A stretch of 64,000 nucleotides of DNA from Oreocharis arfaki (lineage: Eukaryota; Chordata; Aves; Passeriformes; Paramythiidae). Below are positions 62,601 through 64,000 of this stretch, piece by piece. A program made the translations under genes and the position numbers. Under the pieces are notes generated by a model. That model was given only the letters and a program-made list of their open reading frames with translations, ran no database searches and was not told the DNA's origin. Numbering within the stretch: the first letter of the stretch is position 1; the number at the start of each line of letters is the position of its first letter. The DNA lies in assembly GCA_013398015.1 (NCBI GenBank), contig VZRR01012431.1:171506-235505 (forward strand). Direction: 5' to 3'.

Positions 62601-62862
62601 GGTGTTCCTTATTCCTGCCTCAGGAAACGCTGGTTTTGCTGTCCCAAAGCCATTTGTTTCCAGGCAAACGCTCTTTCCCTGCGGCTAACTCAGCCCAGGC
62701 TGTGTTTCCGTGCCTCTAAACTGTGCCCTTGTGGTGCTTCTCCCCAGGAAAATGCCCGCAGAGGACAAAGGCGCCGTGCAGGACAGGAAGAGCCCTCCCG
62801 CAGAAGTGAAGACGGTGCCCAACGAAGCCACACAAACAAATGAGAACGAGAGCAAAGCATGA
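22828..62862 (+). CDS. NCAM1: NCAM1 gene, coding span from exon 1 to stop (exon 0 missing upstream)
   Basis: This is the neural cell adhesion molecule, a cell-surface glycoprotein that mediates homophilic adhesion, neurite outgrowth and FGF-receptor signalling and carries polysialic acid. Eighteen constitutive or long-form exons splice in frame: 22828-22902, 23070-23288, 23958-24101, 24814-24951, 25137-25254, 25935-26104, 26897-27039, 35008-35158, 35675-35859, 36218-36314, 36916-37086, 37739-37870, 50335-50459, 51055-51235, 59187-59394, 59818-59934, 60894-61664 and 62748-62862. Every junction has AG and GT and keeps frame. The order is Ig1-5, FN1-2, transmembrane segment, cytoplasmic tail. 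Coding length is 3,260 nt, about 1,085 residues. Without exon 18, and adding a signal peptide of about 19 residues, the size is close to the 848 residues of human NCAM-140. The start codon is outside the window. Identity rests on near-verbatim agreement with N-CAM as I know it; boundaries are read by eye. Confidence 0.98.
23070..23288 (+). CDS. NCAM1: NCAM1 exon 2: Ig1, second half
   Basis: This 219-nt exon (acceptor ccccggcag, donor GTAAGG) completes Ig1. It begins VAGEAKFKDISWFSPNGE, with the core tryptophan of strand C, and carries the D-x-G-x-Y-x-C signature in DDAGIYKCVV that supplies the second disulfide cysteine. It ends VNVKIF plus one base. Codon use is GC-rich and biased to C/G third positions, unlike the flanking introns. 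The ORF 22994-23335 on the minus strand is a shadow of this exon. Confidence 0.97.
23958..24101 (+). CDS. NCAM1: NCAM1 exon 3: Ig2, first half, with heparin-binding segment
   Basis: This 144-nt exon (acceptor tttccag, donor GTAAGG) encodes QKLMFRNAPTPQEFKEGDDA onward, with the first Ig2 cysteine in VIVCDV and the core tryptophan in TIIWKHKGRD. The basic run WKHKGRD...LKKD is the N-CAM heparin-binding site, which continues into exon 4. The exon ends with the first base of a valine codon, the same phase as its neighbours. Confidence 0.97.
24814..24951 (+). CDS. NCAM1: NCAM1 exon 4: Ig2, second half
   Basis: This 138-nt exon (acceptor tttgcag, donor GTGAGG) starts VRFIVLSNNYLQIRG and closes Ig2 with TDEGTYRCEG, which contains the second disulfide cysteine. 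It ends DIQVIVN plus one base. Its first residues complete the heparin-binding segment begun in exon 3. Confidence 0.97.
25137..25254 (+). CDS. NCAM1: NCAM1 exon 5: Ig3, first half
   Basis: This 118-nt exon (acceptor ttccag, donor GTAAGA) encodes VPPSVRARQSTMNATANLSQ and then VTLACDADGFPEPTVTWTK. The cysteine of TLACD and the tryptophan of VTWTK are the Ig3 core. NAT and NLS are N-glycosylation sequons. The exon ends with two bases of a lysine codon that the next exon completes. Confidence 0.97.
25935..26104 (+). CDS. NCAM1: NCAM1 exon 6: Ig3, second half
   Basis: This 170-nt exon (acceptor cccccag, donor GTAAAC) encodes the rest of Ig3: DGEPVEEVEDEDKYSF, then KSDEAEYICIAENKAGEADA, with the second disulfide cysteine. 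The acidic loop after DGEP (EEVEDED) differs from the chicken version as I recall it but keeps the same length. It ends LKVF plus one base. Confidence 0.97.
26897..27039 (+). CDS. NCAM1: NCAM1 exon 7: Ig4, first half
   Basis: This 143-nt exon (acceptor cctcag) encodes AKPKITYVENKTAMELEDQI, TLTCEASGDPIPSITW and RNISNEEK. It holds the first Ig4 cysteine, the core tryptophan and two sequons (NKT, NIS). It ends on a complete codon (phase 0). The donor is GTACAG, which lacks G at +5 and is weaker than most donors in the gene. This is the donor used in the VASE choice. Confidence 0.97.
28542..28562. repeat. (TG)n microsatellite
   Basis: About ten TG dinucleotides in intron 7. Confidence 0.9.
31122..31151 (+). 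CDS. NCAM1: NCAM1 VASE (pi) alternative exon, 30 nt
   Basis: After a pyrimidine-rich tract ending ctctccag, 30 nt read in phase 0 as ASWTRPEKQE, followed by donor GTATAA. This is the known VASE decapeptide inserted into Ig4 between exons 7 and 8. In mammals its inclusion rises during neural maturation and lowers neurite-promoting activity. Exon 7 ends and exon 8 begins on codon boundaries, so inclusion adds exactly ten residues. The donor lacks G at +5, which fits a regulated exon. The ORF that overlaps it (30992-31174) is in a different frame and is spurious. Confidence 0.96.
31829..31864. repeat. (AAT)n microsatellite
   Basis: About eleven AAT-type triplets with a few AAC interruptions in intron 7, about 0.7 kb after VASE. 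Confidence 0.9.
35008..35158 (+). CDS. NCAM1: NCAM1 exon 8: Ig4, second half
   Basis: This 151-nt exon (acceptor cgtgcag, donor GTAAGC) encodes TQDGRIVVRSHARVSSLTLK, then YTDAGEYVCTASN with the second Ig4 cysteine, ending YLEVQ plus one base. It is GC-rich and embedded in GC-rich intron, so the opposite strand shows a 266-residue shadow ORF (34714-35514). Confidence 0.97.
35675..35859 (+). CDS. NCAM1: NCAM1 exon 9: Ig5, first half, with polysialylation site
   Basis: This 185-nt exon (acceptor tttcag, donor GTGAGG) encodes YAPKLQGPVAVYTWEGNQVN, ITCEVFAYPSAVISWF and DGQLLPSSNYSNIKIYNT. It supplies the first Ig5 cysteine, the core tryptophan and the sequons NIT and NYS. NYS corresponds to the fifth N-glycan, one of the two that carry polysialic acid in known N-CAMs. 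It ends on a codon boundary after YLE. Confidence 0.97.
36218..36314 (+). CDS. NCAM1: NCAM1 exon 10: Ig5, second half, with polysialylation site
   Basis: This 97-nt exon (acceptor cccacag, donor GTGAGC) reads VTPDSENDFGNYNCTAVNRI and ends FILVQA plus one base. The cysteine of NYNCT closes the Ig5 disulfide. The overlapping NCT sequon is the sixth N-glycan, the other main polysialic-acid acceptor. Both acceptor sites are intact. Confidence 0.97.
36916..37086 (+). CDS. NCAM1: NCAM1 exon 11: FN1, first half
   Basis: This 171-nt exon (acceptor cctcag, donor GTAGGA) starts DTPSSPSIGRVEPYSSSAQV, then EFDEPEATGGVPILKYKAEW. The DEPE acidic cluster corresponds to the FN1 surface patch that polysialyltransferases recognise before modifying Ig5. 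It ends YDAKE plus one base. The donor GTAGGA is acceptable but not consensus at +4. Confidence 0.96.
37739..37870 (+). CDS. NCAM1: NCAM1 exon 12: FN1, second half
   Basis: This 132-nt exon follows a strong pyrimidine tract (tttttttcccccc...gccccag). It encodes ADVERTVTITGLKPETTYAV and RLSAVNGKGVGELSLPAEF, ending KTQPV plus the first base of an arginine codon. LKPETTYAVRLSAVN is a typical FN3 F-strand. The donor GTAAGT is a consensus site, only 7 nt from an N gap. This phase-1 end is the point where the muscle cassettes are inserted. Confidence 0.97.
37878..37905. other. Assembly gap of 28 N beside CAGCC repeat
   Basis: A run of N begins 7 nt after the exon 12 donor and is followed directly by about seven copies of the pentamer CAGCC (to about 37948). 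The gap probably reflects collapse of this GC-rich pentamer array, so the true length is unknown. Confidence 0.95.
37908..37948. repeat. (CAGCC)n simple repeat
   Basis: The pentamer CAGCC is repeated about seven times on the 3' edge of the N gap. Several overlapping ORFs here are produced only by this low-complexity run. Confidence 0.9.
38939..38953 (+). CDS. NCAM1: NCAM1 exon 12a: muscle-specific mini-exon, 15 nt
   Basis: Fifteen nt lie between an AACTGCAG acceptor and a consensus GTAAGT donor. Joined to the last base of exon 12 they read R-T-P-H-P and leave one base over, so phase is preserved. Position (first in intron 12), 15-nt length and Pro/Thr content match the first exon of the muscle-specific domain known in chicken and human N-CAM. 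No ORF scan would find it. The assignment rests on size, phase, splice sites and order, not on an alignment. Confidence 0.82.
39206..39234. repeat. (AAT)n microsatellite
   Basis: Interrupted AAT/AAA triplets in intron 12, shortly after exon 12a. Confidence 0.85.
41247..41282 (+). CDS. NCAM1: NCAM1 exon 12b: muscle-specific mini-exon, 36 nt
   Basis: After ttctctttctttag, 36 nt in phase 1 read (P)SAAAPTSRVAE plus one base, then donor GTGAGT. It is second in order and Ser/Ala/Pro/Thr-rich, as expected for the O-glycosylated muscle insert. The human counterpart is, from memory, 48 nt, so this one is shorter. No alternative acceptor or donor nearby gives 48 nt. A TGCATG (RBFOX-type) hexamer lies 37 nt downstream of the exon end. 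Confidence 0.82.
41319..41324 (+). promoter_or_regulatory. Candidate RBFOX site downstream of exon 12b
   Basis: TGCATG lies 37 nt after the end of exon 12b. RBFOX proteins, active in muscle and neurons, usually promote inclusion of an exon when they bind just downstream of it. Only the motif is seen; binding is inference. Confidence 0.45.
42173..42214 (+). CDS. NCAM1: NCAM1 exon 12c: muscle-specific mini-exon, 42 nt
   Basis: After ttcctgttcccatag, 42 nt in phase 1 read TTQPPAASQSSAAP (first Thr if joined to 12b) plus one base, then donor GTGAGT. The length equals that of the human third muscle exon as I recall it. The sequence is rich in Ser, Thr, Pro and Ala, the signature of the mucin-like muscle domain that separates FN1 from FN2. 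Confidence 0.85.
44106..44212 (+). mobile_element. CR1 LINE 3' end
   Basis: AGGTTGGACGGGGCTTGGAG, then CTGGGATAGTGGAAAGTGCC and GGTTCCTTCCAACCCAAAGC followed by ATTTTATTCTATTTC form a CR1 3' terminus in sense orientation, including the degenerate ATTCTATG-type tail, in intron 12. Confidence 0.9.
45502..45504 (+). CDS. NCAM1: Candidate NCAM1 AAG micro-exon, 3 nt
   Basis: The known N-CAM triplet exon AAG should lie between exon 12c and exon 13. Here AAG is bounded by a GGTGAACAG acceptor and a GTAAAA donor, with pyrimidine-rich sequence 40-130 nt upstream, a possible branch site (GCTGATG at about 45472) and TGCATG at 45464-45469 and 45639-45644. Inclusion after exon 12 would change the junction R-E to Q-G-E and keep frame. 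A weaker alternative is tag-AAG-gtttag at about 42413, whose donor is poor. The call is inference from position and flanks. Confidence 0.5.
50335..50459 (+). CDS. NCAM1: NCAM1 exon 13: FN2, first half
   Basis: This 125-nt exon (acceptor gttgttgcag, donor GTAAGT) completes an arginine codon and reads REPSAPKLEGHIGEDGNSIK, then DDGGSPIRHYLIKYKA, ending on a codon boundary. The FN3 B and C strands are recognisable (SIKVNVI, IRHYLIKYK). The opposite strand shows a 170-residue shadow ORF (50028-50540). Confidence 0.97.
50460..51054 (+). other. NCAM1 intron 13
   Basis: This 595-nt intron becomes strongly GC-rich toward exon 14. A CR1 3'-end fragment in reverse orientation lies at about 50761-50835. 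I saw no other feature. ORFs on both strands here are GC-driven shadows. Confidence 0.8.
50761..50835 (-). mobile_element. CR1 fragment in intron 13
   Basis: CTGAATCCCAGAGTAGCTGG, then GGTTGGAGGGAGCTCCGGAG and CAGCCCCCTGCCAAGGCCGG match a reverse-oriented CR1 3' end, about 220 nt upstream of exon 14. Confidence 0.75.
51055..51235 (+). CDS. NCAM1: NCAM1 exon 14: FN2, second half, with FGF-receptor (FGL) segment
   Basis: This 181-nt exon (acceptor ccccgcag) reads KHSSEWKPEIRLPSGSDHVM, then YEVYVVAENQQGKSKPAHYA, ending QPTVIP plus one base. EVYVVAENQQGKSK is the F-G loop segment (FGL) implicated in FGF-receptor binding. The donor is GTACCG, with no G at +5, the weakest donor in the gene. It faces the choice between GPI exon 15 and transmembrane exon 16. 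Both have an acceptor in the right phase. Confidence 0.97.
51236..53878 (+). other. NCAM1 intron 14 with long pyrimidine tract
   Basis: This 2.6-kb intron precedes the GPI exon. Apart from GC-rich sequence just after exon 14, its main feature is a continuous C/T-rich tract (listed separately) about 120 nt upstream of the exon 15 acceptor. I saw no additional exon. Confidence 0.75.
53641..53747 (+). repeat. Polypyrimidine (CT)n-rich tract upstream of GPI exon
   Basis: Just over 100 nt are almost purely C and T on the + strand, with TCTCTC, TTTCTTTC and CCCTCCCTCTCCC blocks, ending about 130 nt before exon 15. It may be a plain simple repeat or may bind PTB-type proteins that affect exon 15 choice. 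Only the composition is observed. Confidence 0.85.
53879..53958 (+). CDS. NCAM1: NCAM1 exon 15: alternative GPI-anchor terminal exon (NCAM-120)
   Basis: After acceptor CACCTGCAG, joined to the last base of exon 14, the frame reads ATLGSPSASSSFVSLLLSAV, then TLLLLC and stop TAG at 53956-53958. A small-residue stretch (SPSASSS) followed by a hydrophobic C-terminus with no charged tail is a GPI-attachment signal. It matches exon 15, which gives the 120-kDa lipid-anchored isoform. With exons 1-14 the product has about 708 residues in the window. It replaces the transmembrane and cytoplasmic exons. The 3' UTR extends downstream. Confidence 0.94.
53987..53992 (+). promoter_or_regulatory. Candidate poly(A) signal for NCAM-120 mRNA (AATAAA)
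   Basis: AATAAA lies 29 nt after the exon 15 stop, with GT-rich sequence (AGGTGTG) about 35 nt downstream. It could produce a very short 3' UTR. A second AATAAA lies at 55902-55907 and would give a UTR of about 1.9 kb. Which one is used cannot be told from sequence. Confidence 0.45.
54991..55058. repeat. 17-bp tandem repeat, four copies
   Basis: The unit GGGATAGGAAATCCATT repeats four times with single-base changes. It lies downstream of exon 15 and is part of the NCAM-120 UTR only if the distal poly(A) site is used. Confidence 0.9.
56344..56722 (+). mobile_element. CR1 LINE 3' end, about 380 bp
   Basis: This is the longest CR1 copy here, in sense orientation. It starts CAGCCTGGAGAAGAGAAGCT, contains CAAACTGACCGAGGGCAGGG, TCTTCCCTGTGAAGGTGGGG and GGAAGTGTCCAAGGCCAGGT, and ends GGTCCCTTCCACCCCAAACC and GTTCCATGATTCCACGA. 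The CATGATTC-type tail is the CR1 3' terminus. The 5' part, including most of ORF2, is absent. Confidence 0.95.
59187..59394 (+). CDS. NCAM1: NCAM1 exon 16: transmembrane segment and palmitoylation cysteines
   Basis: This 208-nt exon follows a TC-rich tract and the acceptor ctctgaag. It reads ASTSPASGLGTAAIIGILVV, a hydrophobic stretch VVFVALLVAVDVTCYFL, then NKCGLLMCIAVNLCGK and GAKGKDMEEGKAAF plus two bases. The four cysteines just inside the membrane are the known palmitoylation cluster. A second AG four nt downstream (59189-59190) would shift frame and destroy the transmembrane segment, so 59187 is the start. The donor is GTGAGT. Confidence 0.97.
59395..59817 (+). other. NCAM1 intron 16 with 15-nt tandem repeat
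   Basis: This 423-nt intron carries about five copies of a 15-nt unit (AGTGCTGGACACCCC) at 59591-59664. ORFs 59504-59992 and 59499-59705 read through it because the unit is a multiple of three. No spliced use is evident. Confidence 0.8.
59591..59664. repeat. 15-bp tandem repeat, about five copies
   Basis: Units of AGTGCTGGACACCCC, with variants CACCTC and CATGCC, lie in intron 16. They keep ORFs open on both strands because the period is a multiple of three. Confidence 0.9.
59818..59934 (+). CDS. NCAM1: NCAM1 exon 17: common cytoplasmic segment
   Basis: This 117-nt exon (acceptor gttacag, donor GTATGT) encodes SKDESKEPIVEVRTEEERTP, then NHDGGKHTEPNETTPLTEP plus two bases of a glutamate codon. 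It is part of the tail of both NCAM-140 and NCAM-180. The length equals that of the mammalian exon. Unspliced, the frame would run 18 more residues to a stop at 59990-59992. Confidence 0.97.
59935..60893 (+). other. NCAM1 intron 17
   Basis: This 959-nt intron ends in a TC dinucleotide run (about 60838-60873) that serves as the polypyrimidine tract of exon 18. TGCATG occurs at 60722-60727. I saw nothing else. Confidence 0.8.
60838..60873 (+). repeat. (TC)n microsatellite used as polypyrimidine tract
   Basis: A near-perfect TC run ends about 20 nt before the exon 18 acceptor. Its length is likely to vary between individuals. Confidence 0.85.
60894..61664 (+). CDS. NCAM1: NCAM1 exon 18: long cytoplasmic domain (NCAM-180 only)
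   Basis: This 771-nt alternative exon (acceptor ctcacag, donor GTACGG) encodes 257 codons. It begins EHPADTAATVEDMLPSVTTG, continues with Ser/Thr/Pro/Ala-rich low-complexity sequence, and contains VAPLVDLSDTPSSAPATNNL and SQNEDFKMDEGTF, then PDIDLAKDVFAALGT. It is the long domain of the 180-kDa postsynaptic isoform, linked in known N-CAMs to spectrin binding. The middle part is alanine-rich and very GC-rich (AAAAPDANAAAP, AAADAAKAG) compared with the chicken sequence as I recall it. Skipping keeps frame and gives NCAM-140. The antisense 225-residue ORF (60888-61565) is a shadow. Confidence 0.96.
61665..62747 (+). other. NCAM1 intron 18
   Basis: This 1,083-nt intron separates the long-domain exon from the last exon. 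No repeat array or extra exon was seen. The ORF that runs from exon 18 to 61773 is simple read-through of the donor. Confidence 0.8.
62748..62862 (+). CDS. NCAM1: NCAM1 exon 19: C-terminus and stop
   Basis: The last exon (acceptor tccccag) completes the split glutamate codon and reads KMPAEDKGAVQDRKSPPAEV, then KTVPNEATQTNENESKA and TGA at 62860-62862. The PAEVKTVPNEATQ...NESKA end is the conserved N-CAM C-terminus shared by NCAM-140 and NCAM-180. It is slightly shorter than chicken in the middle, from memory. Confidence 0.97.
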
Positions 62863-63703
62863 TCAGCACCGGCAGAGGGGACGGCAGAAACCTTCACCCG
62901 AGCATTGAAATCACAACCCACACACCCATCTCATTCCTCTAGTGTCTGTTGCCTTTTTTTAAAAGAGAAAAAACAAACAAACAAACCAGAAAAATGCATA
63001 AATGGGGGGAGGGAGGGAATGTCTCTTTTTTCCTTTTCTTTGGGTTTTTTTTTTTTTTTTTCTCTCCTCTTTTTGGTTTTTTGGGTTTTTTTGGGTTTTC
63101 TTGATTTTTGTTTCTTGGTTTCTTTGAGATTTCTAGAAAGGTTCTATTCGTTGTGCACTTGCTTTGAAAAAGTAAAACGTGTTAAAAACAGGGTTAAACC
63201 CGTCACCAAATCAGGGCTCAGCTGGCCCCGTGTGTATTCAAACAAGCAACGATTGCAATGCTGGTTGCAATGTGGTTGGGAAGCTCAAAATCAAGTAGTC
63301 CTAGACACACAGAAAAAAAAAAAAAAACTACAAAAAATGACAAAAAAAAAATGAAAAGAGACCCTGTTGTTTCCTTTGTTAGTATAGCAGAGATCACCAC
63401 TGTGCTGCTGGGCACAGCTGGTGCTTAAAGAACAAAGTCCACAATTTATTTTTATACTTTTCAGTCGAGTTTGAAATATGTAAAGCCTCATAAATAAGTT
63501 ATAATTTCTGTTCACCTTGTATCTGGTCAGTATGCAAAGTGTCTCGAGCTCTTTGTGACTGAATCCTGCTCGCCACGTTAGACCTTTATTTGGGGTTTAT
63601 TATTATCTATTTTTTAGGAAGAATGCCAAAATTGCAGCTTCGGGGGATGTATTTCAATTTGCAGTATTCAGACTCTACATTTCTTTTAAAATTTTCTGTT
63701 CAA

Positions 63704-63735
<32 letters not shown>

Positions 63736-63822
63736 CCAACTTTGGTTCTTTCCAGTGTTTACAATTGACAGATATTTTTTTAACTTCTGTTGTGTTGAAA
63801 TGGATGTGTAAAATAGCTTCCT

Positions 63823-63867
<45 letters not shown>

Positions 63868-64000
63868 TTTTTCAGTAAATCCAGTCCTGTAGACACTAGG
63901 GTAGCAGCATGCTTGCTTTGCAAAGGGAGACATTTTCAACCATGGATGTTTACAGTAGTCGTTTCCCCTTTTCTCTTTTCTTAATTATTGTTATTATTAT
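62863..64000 (+). other. NCAM1 3' UTR (partial)
   Basis: Non-coding sequence follows the stop to the window end. It has A-rich (62965-62985), poly-T (63045-63061, 63836-63866) and mixed AT tracts. I found no AATAAA, so the poly(A) site is probably beyond 64000. No other ORF here is credible. Confidence 0.85.

Noticed and set aside
1..64000. CRISPR arrays, bacterial operons, phage genes or other prokaryotic systems
   Set aside because: Sequence is vertebrate intron and exon throughout. The tandem repeats lack the unique spacers of a CRISPR array.

Overview
The window is vertebrate nuclear DNA, almost certainly from a bird, and it carries most of one gene on the + strand: NCAM1 (neural cell adhesion molecule 1, N-CAM, CD56). 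The spliced exons read as N-CAM with five Ig domains, two fibronectin type III domains, a transmembrane segment and the long cytoplasmic tail, and agree closely with chicken N-CAM as I know it. Scattered 5'-truncated CR1 retroposon 3' ends support a bird. The species cannot be named from this sequence. Assembly gaps (N runs at 9223-9278 and 37878-37905, and a single N at 2509) show a draft assembly.

Layout: 1-22827 is the 3' part of the large first intron. The exon with the promoter, start codon and most of the signal peptide (exon 0 in the chicken numbering used here) lies upstream of the window. Exons 1-7 (22828-27039) encode Ig1, Ig2, Ig3 and half of Ig4. An 8-kb intron holds the 30-nt VASE cassette (31122-31151). 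Exons 8-12 (35008-37870) complete Ig4 and encode Ig5 and FN1. A 12.5-kb intron holds three in-frame mini-exons that match the muscle-specific domain (38939, 41247, 42173) and a candidate 3-nt AAG micro-exon (45502). Exons 13-14 (50335-51235) encode FN2. Exon 15 (53879) is the alternative GPI-anchor terminal exon of NCAM-120. Exons 16-17 encode the transmembrane segment and common cytoplasmic part, exon 18 (60894-61664) is the NCAM-180-specific long domain, and exon 19 (62748 onward) ends the reading frame at 62862. The 3' UTR runs past the window end.

The exons form one alternative-splicing machine. All consecutive junctions keep frame, all cassettes are multiples of three, and the isoform choices are visible: VASE in or out, muscle insert in or out, GPI or transmembrane end, NCAM-140 or NCAM-180. 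Without optional cassettes the constitutive exons plus exon 18 give about 1,085 codons in the window. Without exon 18 the size matches the 140-kDa form.

I found no second protein gene, no RNA gene and no novel system. The most useful observations are the alternative micro-exons, which simple ORF scanning misses, and the candidate splice-regulatory sequences around them. Nearly all other long ORFs are shadows or repeat artefacts.
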